Shown one piece after another: positions 36,209 to 46,416 of a DNA stretch of 64,000 bases. Position 1 is the stretch's first letter; every line of letters begins with the position of its first letter. The stretch is from positions 1 through 64,000 of the forward strand of contig CAQPRV010000041.1 in the NCBI GenBank assembly GCA_948857205.1, in the 5' to 3' direction. Position numbers and translations under genes: made by a program. The stretch comes from an uncultured Clostridia bacterium. GTDB taxonomy: Bacteria > Bacillota > Clostridia > TANB77 > CAG-508. The notes beneath the pieces are model-generated. The model worked only from the letters and a program-made list of their open reading frames with translations. It ran no database searches and was not told where the DNA came from.

Positions 36209-39200
36209 ATGAAGTTTTTTACTAGAAATGGTATTATACATAAGATAATAATTTCAGTTTCAATTGTATTAGTAACAATTTTTTCAGTTCCACAACGTTC
36301 TTATGGTGGTTTTGCAGAAGCTCTTGGAAGTACGTTATTAAAAGAATTACTTCAATTAGTTTCTGTTGCAGGAGATATTGCTATGGGATTACTAAATAGT
36401 GTTATGCTTGGAACAGATGGTGTAGGATCAGCAATGTTACCAAAAGATGATGTTAACTTAAAAAGTGGTAGCGGTTCTTGGTTATATTTAAGTAATAAAT
36501 TGGCAAATAGTGATTATGATTATGTATTTGAACCAGGAAGAATTAATACAAAAGCATTTAAAGGAACAGAATATGAAATTCCAAATATGTTATATTCACC
36601 AGAAAACATTTTTGCTAATAAGATAGCTGCATTAGATGTTAATTTTTTGAGAAGGAATGAGTATCAAGAAGTAACAGGTTCTAAATCAGCTATAGAAAAA
36701 TCAAGATCAGCTGCTGGAAAGTTAAGTAATATTATTTCTTCATGGTATAAATCCTTTAGAAATATAGCAATTGTTGGATTATTGTCAGTATTAATTTATC
36801 TGGGTATTAGAATTACAATTAGTTCTACAGCTGTTGATAAAGCAAAATATAAAGAAAATATGAATAATTGGTTTGTTGCATTATGTCTTGTATTTGTAAT
36901 TCACTTTATTATGTCAGGTATTTTAATGTTAACAGATAAGGTTACAGAAATATTTGATACAGAGATTAATAATGGAATAAAAATAAAGGAAAGTGGAGAA
37001 AACATTGCATTTAAAACAAATTTAACAGGTTTAGTAAGATTTAGAGCTCAATCTTCTGATGTACAAGAGGTAGCAGCATATACTGTAGTGTATGTAGCAT
37101 TAGTATTTTATACATATAGATTTACATTTCTTTATTTTAAGAGATTCTTATATATGGCCTTTTTTACAATGATAGCACCATTAGTTGCATTAACATATCC
37201 AATTGATAAAATGGGAGATGGACAAGCACAAGCATTTAATTTGTGGTTTAAGGAATACACAATGAATGCGATAATTCAACCAGTACATCTGATTTTATAT
37301 ACTGTATTTGTAACATCTTCTGCTGAATTAGCACAGGAAAATGTTATATATGCATTAGTTGCAATAGGATTTTTAATTCCAGCAGAGAAGTTTATTAAGA
37401 GCATGTTTAAACTTGATAAAGCTTCAACACCAAGCGGATTGGGATCATTTGCTGGAGGTGCTTTAGCAATGCAAGGATTGAATAAATTAGGTTCACTAAT
37501 GGGTGGAGGACATAAGAAAGGAGGATCTTCTAATGGTGATGATTCAGGTTCATCAGATTCATCTGATAGAAGAATAAGAATGCAAGAAAGACCTACTTTA
37601 GGAAGCTTTGGTGGTGATTCAGATGACGAAGATAATAATAATGATGGTAATGATAACGATGATTATGGAATGGATTATTATCAACATGATGGACAGGATG
37701 ATGGTGAAGGAGACGATTATGATGATTCAGATATTGATATGATAGATCCACCAATTGAAGAACCAGAGCCTTATTTTGAAGGTCAAGACGAAATGGATAG
37801 ATTAGGAGAGGAATTAGATCAATATGATAATAATGATATATATATGAATCCTGAACTAGGTGCTAAACAGATGAGATATCAAGAGTTAGATGCACAAAAA
37901 AGGCAATGGCAAGAAGATCAAGAACGACAAAATGAAGAGCAAATGGAAGATCAAGAGGAAGAACAAGGACAAGCACAATTAAATGTACCACCACGTGGTT
38001 ATGACCCAGCGATAGGAGAAGAACAAAATCCTGAACCTGAAGAAGATTCTGATATTAATGCAGATCAAGGACCTCAAGAGCTTCCAGGATGGAAGAAGAA
38101 ATTGGCAATAAAAGGTGCTAAATCATTAGCAAAGGGTACTTGGAAAGCTACTAAAGGTATTACTAAATTTGGTTTATCTACAGCAGGAACAGTAGCAGGA
38201 GCAACGATAGGATTTGGAGCAGGAATTGCAACAGGAGAAGGTGTATTTAAAGCTGCTCAATATGCTGCAACAGGAGGAGCATTTGGTAGAAGCTTAGGTA
38301 AAAATGTAGGAGGATTAGTTGATAAATTACCAAATAATCCATATAGATCTGCTAAAAATGCTAAAAATAAAATAATTGATAAAAAGAACGATATTAGAGA
38401 AATGATAAATGAGCAAAAATATGGCACAGGATATGCTAGACAACAAAGAGCGATAGAAAATAATGAATTAGCAAAAAAAGACTTTATGAATAATAAAAAA
38501 GAAAAAAGTAAATATCAAGATATGGCAGCAAGAATTTATAATAATACAGGAAAGAGTTACAGTGCAAAAGATTTAATGAATGCAAGTTATGATTATCAAC
38601 AAGCAGGAATTACAGATGAAGATGATATTGAAAGAGGATTAACATTAGAAGCAAACCATGGTGGTATAAACGGAGATTATCATCAAAAGACGGTAGATGT
38701 TATGGACTTTGCAAGATCACAATCAGTTAAAAAAGATTCAATTACAGATGAAAAGAAACGTACAGCACTTGAAGGTGTAGTACAAAGTAAGGTAAGAGGA
38801 ACTTCAAATCAATTAGAAGTTATGAATTCATTAGCAGAAGCATACGGATTAGGAGATTACTACAAAAAAGTTGGAAAAATAGGAAAACCTGCTACCCCAC
38901 CACAACAAACATCTCAAACAGGAGCACAAGGGCAAGCTGGATCAAATGAAAATGGAGGAACATCAAGATCAGGAACACAGAGACCAACAGGAACAAGGGG
39001 AAGATCAAGAGGTTCAGGAACACAAAGACCAACTGGATCAAATGAAAATGGAGGAACATCAGGATCAGGAACACAGAGACCAACAGGAACAAGAGGAAGA
39101 CCAAGAGGTTCAGGAGCACAAAGACCAGCTGGAACAGGTGGAAATACACAACCAACAGGATCACAAAATCCAACAGGAGCAAATAGAAATGGAAATCCAG

Positions 39201-39268
39201 CAGGGACATCAACATCTCAACCAAATGGAGGAGCACCAACTGGCTCTAATGGAACGTCAGCAGAATAA
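36209..39268 (+). CDS. VirB6/TrbL-like polytopic T4SS channel protein with long acidic and repeat tail
   Basis: 1019 residues. N-terminal signal-like helix (IIISVSIVLVTIFSVP), several membrane helices between about 180 and 410 (for example IAIVGLLSVLIYLGIRITI, WFVALCLVFVIHFIMSGILM, AVYTVVYVALVFYTY-like region), then a cytosolic or exposed acidic Asp/Asn-rich stretch, a Gln/Glu-rich coiled part, two Gly/Ala-rich hydrophobic stretches and a C-terminal Gly/Pro/Thr repeat. The repeat has a 96-base (32-residue) period at 38939-39130 with RPTGTRGR and GSNENGG words. VirB6-type proteins form the inner-membrane channel. Follows virB4 after ten bases with AAGGAGG. Confidence 0.75.
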   Translation: MKFFTRNGIIHKIIISVSIVLVTIFSVPQRSYGGFAEALGSTLLKELLQLVSVAGDIAMGLLNSVMLGTDGVGSAMLPKDDVNLKSGSGSWLYLSNKLANSDYDYVFEPGRINTKAFKGTEYEIPNMLYSPENIFANKIAALDVNFLRRNEYQEVTGSKSAIEKSRSAAGKLSNIISSWYKSFRNIAIVGLLSVLIYLGIRITISSTAVDKAKYKENMNNWFVALCLVFVIHFIMSGILMLTDKVTEIFDTEINNGIKIKESGENIAFKTNLTGLVRFRAQSSDVQEVAAYTVVYVALVFYTYRFTFLYFKRFLYMAFFTMIAPLVALTYPIDKMGDGQAQAFNLWFKEYTMNAIIQPVHLILYTVFVTSSAELAQENVIYALVAIGFLIPAEKFIKSMFKLDKASTPSGLGSFAGGALAMQGLNKLGSLMGGGHKKGGSSNGDDSGSSDSSDRRIRMQERPTLGSFGGDSDDEDNNNDGNDNDDYGMDYYQHDGQDDGEGDDYDDSDIDMIDPPIEEPEPYFEGQDEMDRLGEELDQYDNNDIYMNPELGAKQMRYQELDAQKRQWQEDQERQNEEQMEDQEEEQGQAQLNVPPRGYDPAIGEEQNPEPEEDSDINADQGPQELPGWKKKLAIKGAKSLAKGTWKATKGITKFGLSTAGTVAGATIGFGAGIATGEGVFKAAQYAATGGAFGRSLGKNVGGLVDKLPNNPYRSAKNAKNKIIDKKNDIREMINEQKYGTGYARQQRAIENNELAKKDFMNNKKEKSKYQDMAARIYNNTGKSYSAKDLMNASYDYQQAGITDEDDIERGLTLEANHGGINGDYHQKTVDVMDFARSQSVKKDSITDEKKRTALEGVVQSKVRGTSNQLEVMNSLAEAYGLGDYYKKVGKIGKPATPPQQTSQTGAQGQAGSNENGGTSRSGTQRPTGTRGRSRGSGTQRPTGSNENGGTSGSGTQRPTGTRGRPRGSGAQRPAGTGGNTQPTGSQNPTGANRNGNPAGTSTSQPNGGAPTGSNGTSAE
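38939..39130 (+). repeat. 96-base tandem repeat in the VirB6-like gene
   Basis: Two copies beginning GGATCAAATGAAAATGGAGG at 38939 and 39035, each 32 codons of Gly, Thr, Arg, Pro and Gln. In frame, likely to vary in copy number. Confidence 0.8.
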
Positions 39269-39288
39269 TAAGAAAGAGGGCAGAAACC

Positions 39289-40236
39289 ATGCATAATTTA
39301 ATTAGATATTATAATAAAAATAGATTTAAAGTATGGATAGCCATTTTTATAATTATATTTATACTAATATTAATACAAGTGCTTAATTCATTTGCAAAAC
39401 AGAGAAGGATTGAAAAACAGAATAATATAGAAAAAGAAACAACATCTAATGTTGTTTCTTATAATAATGAAAGCAAAACAATAATGTCAGGAGACGAAGT
39501 ATCTGACGAATATAAAAACGATTTTGGTCAACTAATAGATGAATTTTTTACACACTGTATTAATCATGAACCACAAAAGGCATATGATTTGCTATCAAAT
39601 AATATAAAGAATTTAAAATATAAAACTGAGGAATTATTCGAAGAATTATATTATAAAGAAAGATTTGAAGGGAATAAAAAATATTCATTTCAGTCTTGGT
39701 CAAAAAGTAATGATATTTATATATATCAAGTAAAAATATTTGAAGATATGCTATCAACAGGTAAAAATAGCGAAGAGAGCTATCAAGAAGACTTTGTAAC
39801 AATTGTACCAGAAGGTGGAGACTTTAAGCTAAATATTGATAAATACATAGGTAGAAAAGAGATATTTAAAAAGGCTAGTAATGATATCTTACAAATAAGT
39901 GCACAAATTGTAGATATATACATGTATAGTGAAATTTACACATTAAATGTAAAAAATAATACTGATGAAACAATATTATTAGATACAAGAAAGAAAACTA
40001 ATACTACATATTTAGTGGATAATCTAGATAATAAATTTTATTCATTACTATATGAAAATAAAGAAAGTGACTTAATAATAGAACCAAATGAGATGAAAAC
40101 AATAAAAATAAAATTTAATGATGCTTATAGAGAAAATCTAGAAATAAAAGAAATAAACTTTGAAAATATCGTTAATTATGAAGAATACAAGCAAAATAAT
40201 GATGTAGAAGATAACACTTTAAAGATAGAAATTTAA
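39289..40236 (+). CDS. Membrane-anchored protein of the T4SS operon, NTF2/VirB8-like candidate
   Basis: 315 residues: short basic cytosolic start, one membrane helix (VWIAIFIIIFILILIQVL), then an extracellular part. The first soluble segment (about 75-190) has the look of an NTF2-like cone fold (FGQLIDEFFTHCINHEPQKAYDLLS, then IYIYQVKIFEDM), the shape used by VirB8/TcpC proteins. The last third is beta-rich (YTLNVKNNTDETILLDTRK). I do not recognise a named family; the VirB8-like call rests on topology and position. Confidence 0.5.
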   Translation: MHNLIRYYNKNRFKVWIAIFIIIFILILIQVLNSFAKQRRIEKQNNIEKETTSNVVSYNNESKTIMSGDEVSDEYKNDFGQLIDEFFTHCINHEPQKAYDLLSNNIKNLKYKTEELFEELYYKERFEGNKKYSFQSWSKSNDIYIYQVKIFEDMLSTGKNSEESYQEDFVTIVPEGGDFKLNIDKYIGRKEIFKKASNDILQISAQIVDIYMYSEIYTLNVKNNTDETILLDTRKKTNTTYLVDNLDNKFYSLLYENKESDLIIEPNEMKTIKIKFNDAYRENLEIKEINFENIVNYEEYKQNNDVEDNTLKIEI

Positions 40237-40248
40237 ATTTATAAGAGG

Positions 40249-43200
40249 GTGATTAAAATTATTTTAAATATTTTAAAAAATAAAGCAGAAAAAGTAGCTG
40301 AAAAAGCAACTAAAAATATGCCCCTAAAAATGGCAGCCATGGTAAGCACAGTTATTACTACATTATTTACAATAATACCACTTTTATTAATATCAAGTGT
40401 TATTCTAATAGTAGTTGTTGCAATTGATTGGGTAACAGAATTATTTACAGCAAAAGCAAATGCTAAAGAAATATATAGTGATTTTAAAGTTGAAGACATG
40501 TCAGATATAATTCAAATTAAGGAGAATAGCGAAGGTGAATACTATTTAGATTTTATTGATGATATTGATGAAGTATTAGAAAATTATATAAATAAGGTAA
40601 ATACACAATCAGGATATCATAATCTTCCTAAAGATTTAGATTTTTTAAAAGATATTTTAAAAGCAGAAGTATGTATGAAATACCCTAATTTAGGAGGAAA
40701 TGTGCCAGAAGATGGTGATGGATTCCAAGGAGTAGTTAACTTTAGAAGAGTAACACCAGATAAAGATATTGGAGTAATGGTAAATACAGGAGCTGGAAAA
40801 ACAACAGTAATTGAAGAAGAAACAGTTGATGATATTGTACAAATTAGTGAATATGAGGAATTTGTAAAGGGATGGGAAAAAAATAAAAAGCTAAAATTAA
40901 TAAATAGAGCAATAGTATATAAAGAAAGAGAATCTAAATTACATCCAGGTACAGGAACAGGATATTTTGATGTACAATATAGAGAAGATTCAGATAAAAA
41001 ATTAATGATTCCAAAAGGAAGTACAGTTACATATACAGGAAATTATAAAAATAGTGTTAATTCCTTAACTAAGAAAACTACTACATATGTTGAAGTAAAA
41101 TATGAAGATATTACAGGATATATTTTAGCTCAGACTTTAATTACTAAAGATGGTGATGATGCAGAGCATATTACTGAAGAAATTAGTAAAGTTAAAGATG
41201 TAAAAACAACTTCAAGAGCAAAAGGCTTAATAATGGGACAAGAAGGGAAAACGTATACAATTGCAATAGCAGCAGGTCATAATAATACAGATAATACAGG
41301 TGCTTCATCAGGAGAACTAGTAGAAGAAGAATTAACAATAAAAGTTGCAGAAAAGGTTGAAGAATTATTAAAAGATTATTCTAATGTAAAAGTTGTACAA
41401 ACAGGTAGTACTTCTGATAATCCTGGAGGAATTAAATTAAGTCAAAGAAGACAATTGGCTAGAGATGCGAACCCTGATTTATGTATTCAGATACACTTTA
41501 ATGCTGGTGGAGGTACTGGATCAGAGGTAATTTATAAAAAAGATGATGGAATATCACAAGAACTTGCTGAAATTTTATCAAAAACTATTTCAAATTCTAT
41601 GGGAATAAAAAATAGGGGAGAAGGAAGTGACATAGAGAAAAGTGGAAAGAGTCTAACTATTATAGAAAATGCAGCTAGTACAGGATTTCCTTCTGTAGTA
41701 ACAGAGGGAGCGTTTATTGATGGAAGTCCAGATGCAGATATAATTAAAAGTCAAAATGGAATTATAAAATATGCTCAAGGAATAGTTGAAGGACTTAATG
41801 AATATTTTAAATCAGAACATAAAGGACATTCTTCTACTCATAAAGAACATGAAACTGTTACTACTAGTATAAGATCAAATATAAATAATTTAAAATATAT
41901 TCCTTTAGATGATTTTAGACAACTAGTTAATGAAAATGATACAAGAGCATTGAAATTGCTTACTCTAGATGAAGAAAAAAAGGTAATTACAGCTACTTGG
42001 TACATAGACGAAGAAGGAAATATTATAGTTGTAGAAAATCCTCCAGTTGATTTAACTACTACTTTACAACAATATATTGTACCATTTGAATATTTGATGT
42101 TTTTCTATATAGATAGCAATTATGAAGACTTTTCAAAAGATTTAGCAGATGTAATATTGAAGTCTGAAGTAGTAATAGCTGTTCAAGATAATATTACTAC
42201 AACTCAAAAAGTTACAGTAACTCAATATAAAACAGAAGCAAGTGATAGTAGATTTTCTACTGGTTGGACTGATTCTGGAAGTACTAAATTAATTACAGAA
42301 GAGGTAAGTACTTCAACTAATGTTACTTATGTTGATACTTGGTGTGTTAAAACATATAATGATGTAAGTTATAGTACAAAGTCTTTAGGAATGGGTGATA
42401 AAGATAAAATTACTATTAATGTTAGTGGAACAGTTAATGAGTCAACTTCAAATACATTGACTGATGCACAGGTAACTGAAAGTGGGTCTGCTTCAGGTGG
42501 AGTAGATGCAGAAGGAAATCCAATTACTTATAATTATGTTAATTATTCTAGAGAGTCTATTACTACAGATATTATTGCTAATGAGTATGAATTTGGTAAT
42601 AATCATACTAAAGGTGTAGAGAATAAGTTTATAAAGTTATATCATAAACATAATATGGTTGGTAAGGTTAGAAGTAGTGGATATTTATTTTCTATTATTG
42701 AACAAAATGAAAAGACTGCAAATTTGCTTAATTTGACTAAGTATTTAATTTATAAGGCTACTGACATGGAATTTGGTGTAGTAGAATATGAATTTGGAGA
42801 ATTTGAATTAAAAGATTTTAAAGAGACAGATAGTAGCGAAAGTGGTAGCACTAGTATATATGCCAGTGGAAGTGCTTTATTAGAATATTTAAAAGCATGG
42901 GAAGGTCATGAAGGATTAAGTCCTAATGGTAAAAAATATAAAATTGGACTTGTTAAAGAAAATAGAACAGTAGGATATGGAATAGATTTAGAGACTAGTG
43001 GTTTAGAACCAAGATTTAAAAAAGCAGGATATTCTACAAATGTAGGAGATTATGTAGATGTAGATTTTGTTGATAATTTAACAAAGGAAGAGTTAGAAAC
43101 TAAACGTAATAGGGTTATTAGTATAACTTCTAAATGCAAGCCACCATTAAATGAACAACAAATAGATGCTTTAGCAGTCGTTACATATCAATATGGAAAT

Positions 43201-43884
43201 ATTGGAAATTTTGTTGAAATGTATGCCAAATATGGAAATACAGAGGAATTAAGAAACCATTGTCAATCATATAAAACAGGAGGTGGATTTAATGCAAATG
43301 GATATTATTTTACAACAAAGATAGGTGGAAATCCAGAAAGTAACGGTAGATGTGATGCCAATTGGAAATTATTCCATGAAGGTAAATATACAGATCAATC
43401 TGGAAAGGAAATAAAAGTTGCGACATCAACATCATCAAAAGGAGAAATTGTACAAAATGCAATAAAAGTTCATGAATATGTAAGAAAAAATGGGTATTAT
43501 TATGAACAAGCTGGTATTACACTTCCTAACACTAAAACTAAAACAATAGACTGTAGTTCATTTGTAACATGGGTTTTAGTGGAATCAAATGTAAAAGGAT
43601 TTACAAAAGGAATGTATCAATGGAATTCAGGAACTTTTGATAGCAATCCAAATGGATGGAAAGTTGTAAAAGAATCAGAAGCACAACCAGGAGATATACT
43701 AGTATACAGTTCACATGTAGAAATTGTGGCAAAAGAAAGTGATTCAAGTAGTAGCAAATTTATAGTTTATAACTGTGGAGGTAATTCTTCAATAAAAGCA
43801 AGTGGAACTAAAGAGTTACCAGAATCTAGTTCATCAGCTCATACTAAATCACAGATTTTAAAAATATTGAGAGTAACAAAATAA
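40249..43884 (+). CDS. Triple peptidoglycan hydrolase of the T4SS: amidase, GH24 lysozyme and NlpC/P60
   Basis: About 1210 residues. One membrane helix near residue 30-55; an SH3-like stretch (IPKGSTVTYTGNY...ITGYIL) near 260-300; then an N-acetylmuramoyl-L-alanine amidase (Amidase_3): IAIAAGHNN with zinc His, a Glu in SGELVEEE, CIQIHFNAGG and VVTEGAFI. Near residue 875-1010 lies a phage-type muramidase (WEGHEGLSPNGK with catalytic Glu, then TVGYGIDL). The C-terminus is NlpC/P60-like: DCSSFVTWVL (Cys), SSHVEIVA (His) and YNCGG. The start is unclear: GTG 40249 lies inside AGAGGGTGAT, while the spacing fits in-frame ATT codons at 40258 or 40261. It would open the wall for the secretion channel, a VirB1-like job. 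Confidence 0.85.
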   Translation: MIKIILNILKNKAEKVAEKATKNMPLKMAAMVSTVITTLFTIIPLLLISSVILIVVVAIDWVTELFTAKANAKEIYSDFKVEDMSDIIQIKENSEGEYYLDFIDDIDEVLENYINKVNTQSGYHNLPKDLDFLKDILKAEVCMKYPNLGGNVPEDGDGFQGVVNFRRVTPDKDIGVMVNTGAGKTTVIEEETVDDIVQISEYEEFVKGWEKNKKLKLINRAIVYKERESKLHPGTGTGYFDVQYREDSDKKLMIPKGSTVTYTGNYKNSVNSLTKKTTTYVEVKYEDITGYILAQTLITKDGDDAEHITEEISKVKDVKTTSRAKGLIMGQEGKTYTIAIAAGHNNTDNTGASSGELVEEELTIKVAEKVEELLKDYSNVKVVQTGSTSDNPGGIKLSQRRQLARDANPDLCIQIHFNAGGGTGSEVIYKKDDGISQELAEILSKTISNSMGIKNRGEGSDIEKSGKSLTIIENAASTGFPSVVTEGAFIDGSPDADIIKSQNGIIKYAQGIVEGLNEYFKSEHKGHSSTHKEHETVTTSIRSNINNLKYIPLDDFRQLVNENDTRALKLLTLDEEKKVITATWYIDEEGNIIVVENPPVDLTTTLQQYIVPFEYLMFFYIDSNYEDFSKDLADVILKSEVVIAVQDNITTTQKVTVTQYKTEASDSRFSTGWTDSGSTKLITEEVSTSTNVTYVDTWCVKTYNDVSYSTKSLGMGDKDKITINVSGTVNESTSNTLTDAQVTESGSASGGVDAEGNPITYNYVNYSRESITTDIIANEYEFGNNHTKGVENKFIKLYHKHNMVGKVRSSGYLFSIIEQNEKTANLLNLTKYLIYKATDMEFGVVEYEFGEFELKDFKETDSSESGSTSIYASGSALLEYLKAWEGHEGLSPNGKKYKIGLVKENRTVGYGIDLETSGLEPRFKKAGYSTNVGDYVDVDFVDNLTKEELETKRNRVISITSKCKPPLNEQQIDALAVVTYQYGNIGNFVEMYAKYGNTEELRNHCQSYKTGGGFNANGYYFTTKIGGNPESNGRCDANWKLFHEGKYTDQSGKEIKVATSTSSKGEIVQNAIKVHEYVRKNGYYYEQAGITLPNTKTKTIDCSSFVTWVLVESNVKGFTKGMYQWNSGTFDSNPNGWKVVKESEAQPGDILVYSSHVEIVAKESDSSSSKFIVYNCGGNSSIKASGTKELPESSSSAHTKSQILKILRVTK

Positions 43885-43900
43885 AATAGGAGGTGTTGTA

Positions 43901-45217
43901 TTGGAGAAAGTAAAAAGACTAATAATTTTGTTATCAGTAATTATAGTAATAGTTTTAATAATTTTTCTGATAATTAGAATAAAAATAAATCATACAGGTT
44001 CCGATTTTCAGGAAATTGAGAGTGAAAAGATAGCTAATTATGAAGCAGAAAATAAACTAGTAAAAGAGAAAAATAGAAATAAGTACTTTGCTATAGAAGA
44101 AATATATAATAGTTTTTTAGATGCTAACTTATATCAAAATAATGAATATGTATATAATATGTTAGACAAAGATTATATACAAAATAAAAATATAAATAAA
44201 GAAAATGTATTCAGTAAAGTAAATATATTTAATATAGACAATTTAAGTGAATATCAAGCAGATATGACAAAGCTTAGCTTTAATATAGATGATGTATATT
44301 GTATTGAGAAATCTGCAAATATAACTATATATTTTGTATATGGCAATATTGTAGATAAGATAAAGAATCAAAATGAACAGTATAATCTTATGGTAGAAAT
44401 GGATTCAAAGAATCAAACATTTTATATTTTACCGCAAGAATATATGGAAGAAAATAATTATATTGATAGCACAAAAATTGCAGAATGTAATATTTCAATA
44501 GACGAAATTAAAGAAAATGATTATAATACATTTCAGTTTAATAATATAGATGATATTACAATAATGAATAGATATTTATCAAAATATCAAAATTCAATTG
44601 TAGATAATCTAGAAAAGTCTTATGATTTTTTAGATGAAGAATACAAAAAAGTAAAATTTAATAATTATTCAGAGTATAAAAAATATGTAGAAGATAATAT
44701 GAAAGATATATTATCTATAACAATTGTTAAATATAAAATAAATGAAAAAGAAGATAGTAATGAATATATTTTTATAGATCAATTTGATAATTATTATATT
44801 TTAAAAGAAAATGCTATAATGGATTATAAAATAATGCTTGATACATACACTTTAGATACTCAAGAATTCATAGATAAATATGAAACTGAAAATCTTCAAA
44901 CTAAAATAGGGATGAATGTTGATAAAATTATTAGAGCACTAAATATTCATGATTATAATTATATATATAATAAATTGGATGATAATTTTAAAAATAATAA
45001 TTTCGATACAATAGAAAAATTTGAAGAATATATGAAAACAAATTATCCACATAGATATGATGTACAATACTATAAATTTAAAGAAGAATTAGGAGTATAT
45101 GAACAATCAATAGATTTAATACCAAAGGATAATAGCAATACTGAAGAAACGAGTATGAATATAATAATGAAATTAAAAGAAAATACAGATTTTGTAATGT
45201 CATTCAACATAAAATAA
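43901..45217 (+). CDS. Membrane-anchored protein of the T4SS operon with repeated NTF2-like segments
   Basis: 438 residues from TTG, after AGGAGG. One N-terminal membrane helix (IILLSVIIVIVLIIFLIIRI) and a long extracellular part with three similar segments built around a helix plus FLD/YNM-LDxxY/F words: EEIYNSFLDANLYQNNEYVYNMLDKDY near 65-90, YQNSIVDNLEKSYDFLDEEYKKVKF near 225-250, and NVDKIIRALNIHDYNYIYNKLDDNFKN near 345-372. This is a triplicated NTF2-like fold in outline, similar in plan to the 39289 gene. Probably a VirB8/TcpC-like scaffold or wall-facing subunit; the family is not recognised with certainty. Last gene of the operon. Confidence 0.55.
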   Translation: MEKVKRLIILLSVIIVIVLIIFLIIRIKINHTGSDFQEIESEKIANYEAENKLVKEKNRNKYFAIEEIYNSFLDANLYQNNEYVYNMLDKDYIQNKNINKENVFSKVNIFNIDNLSEYQADMTKLSFNIDDVYCIEKSANITIYFVYGNIVDKIKNQNEQYNLMVEMDSKNQTFYILPQEYMEENNYIDSTKIAECNISIDEIKENDYNTFQFNNIDDITIMNRYLSKYQNSIVDNLEKSYDFLDEEYKKVKFNNYSEYKKYVEDNMKDILSITIVKYKINEKEDSNEYIFIDQFDNYYILKENAIMDYKIMLDTYTLDTQEFIDKYETENLQTKIGMNVDKIIRALNIHDYNYIYNKLDDNFKNNNFDTIEKFEEYMKTNYPHRYDVQYYKFKEELGVYEQSIDLIPKDNSNTEETSMNIIMKLKENTDFVMSFNIK

Positions 45218-45341
45218 TGCCATTGGGGACGGAGAAATTTGGCAATTTCAATTGAGTTTTTTTATAAAAGAATGTAACAATATTTTTATATAACTAAAAC
45301 TTAAATAAAAAATTGCCAAATTTCTCCGTCCCTAATGGCAT
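45217..45341. repeat. GGGGACGG-family element B acting as a shared terminator
   Basis: Left arm ATGCCATTGGGGACGGAGAA (45217 on) and right arm ending TTCTCCGTCCCTAATGGCAT (to 45341) are complementary over about 32 bases around a 60-base AT-rich centre. It fits exactly between two convergent stop codons. Confidence 0.85.
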
Positions 45342-45342
45342 T

Positions 45343-46035
45343 TTACATATTAAATATTTTTAAAATTAAATCTACAAGATAATGTAAAATTTTATTTTCT
45401 TCATACATATTTATAAAAAAATTTCTAATAAAGGGAATTTGCCATAAAACAACTACAATAAATACAAAAATAATTAAAGATAGAAATCCATTAATATAAT
45501 CTTTAAATGTTTTTTTATATCTGATTCTATATCCCCTATTTTTTAAATCTTGAATATATGCATCATGATATGCTTTATTAATTGCATCATTCATTTTCTT
45601 ATTATACTGCTTTTGAAACTCTGCTTGTTGTCTTGCTCGTCTTACCTTTTCATCAAGATTTTGGTATGATGGTTGAGTATTTTCATAAGACTGATAATTA
45701 TTTTGCTCATAATCTGCATTAATATTTGATTTAGTATTGTTATAGTCATTATTTGTTTGATAATTTGTATCTGTATTTGTATCTTCATCTTTATCTTTTA
45801 TATTTTGTTGATATTTATATTCAATTTCTTGATTATATTTTTCTCTTTTTTCTGGATTAGATAATATTTCATATGCTTCGTTAATTAATTTTAGTTTTTC
45901 TTCACATTCCTGCTTTTTTGAGCCTTCTTGTAAATCTGGATGGTATTTCTTCACTAATGTTTTGTATGCTTTTTCTACTATTTCTGTAGATGCTTTTTTA
46001 TCTATTTCTAAAATTTCATAATAATTTTTATCCAT
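45343..46035 (-). CDS. DnaJ-domain protein with C-terminal membrane segment
   Basis: 230 residues. Residues 1-65 are a J domain ([14 protein letters not shown]) with the HPD motif at 32-34 in KYHPDLQ, so it can stimulate an Hsp70. A long Asn/Asp/Gln-rich linker follows, a charged helix ([17 protein letters not shown]), then one membrane helix ([19 protein letters not shown]). It is not the zinc-finger DnaJ; membrane-anchored J-proteins recruit DnaK to the membrane. AAAGGAAA-type weak ribosome site. Confidence 0.85.
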   Translation of the reverse strand: MDKNYYEILEIDKKASTEIVEKAYKTLVKKYHPDLQEGSKKQECEEKLKLINEAYEILSNPEKREKYNQEIEYKYQQNIKDKDEDTNTDTNYQTNNDYNNTKSNINADYEQNNYQSYENTQPSYQNLDEKVRRARQQAEFQKQYNKKMNDAINKAYHDAYIQDLKNRGYRIRYKKTFKDYINGFLSLIIFVFIVVVLWQIPFIRNFFINMYEENKILHYLVDLILKIFNM

Positions 46036-46083
46036 AACAAGTTTCCTTTCTATATTATTAAATATAACATAAAAATAAAAATT

Positions 46084-46378
46084 GTGCCATTGGGGATGGA
46101 GAATTTTAGCAATTTTTTATGATTTTTTTTGTTATTGGGGACATAGAATTTTAGCAAAAAGTTTTAGAGATTTTTTAATTATTCATAAATGGATACTTAG
46201 ATGTTTATAAGTTAAAGATAAAATTAATTATTTTTAAATATTTATACTTAACTTAATAGTATTAAGGGGGATTATGGAGTTACTTAGAATAAAAAACGAT
46301 ATTTTTTTGTATTGCTGAAACTATTAAATAAAAAATATTGTCAAAATTCTCCGTCCCCAATGGCACCCAATGGCACAA
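46084..46378. repeat. GGGGACGG-family element C
   Basis: Left arm GTGCCATTGGGGATGGAGAA at 46084, a partial second copy (TTGGGGACATAGAATTTTAG) near 46134, and right arm with TTCTCCGTCCCCAATGGCAC near 46345-46364 followed by a short duplicated CCAATGGCAC. Encloses about 200 gene-free bases. Confidence 0.75.
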
Positions 46379-46416
46379 TTTCTGCTTTTTGTCATAATTT
46401 ATTATGGGTGATTTAT

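Noticed and set aside
29728..45217. Integrative conjugative element
   Set aside because: No integrase, relaxase, coupling protein or flanking direct repeats visible in the window.
46312..46416. Longer patatin start in copy 1 (and 49832-49924 in copy 2)
   Set aside because: The added residues translate the GGGGACGG repeat; GTG with GGGTGA fits the domain start.
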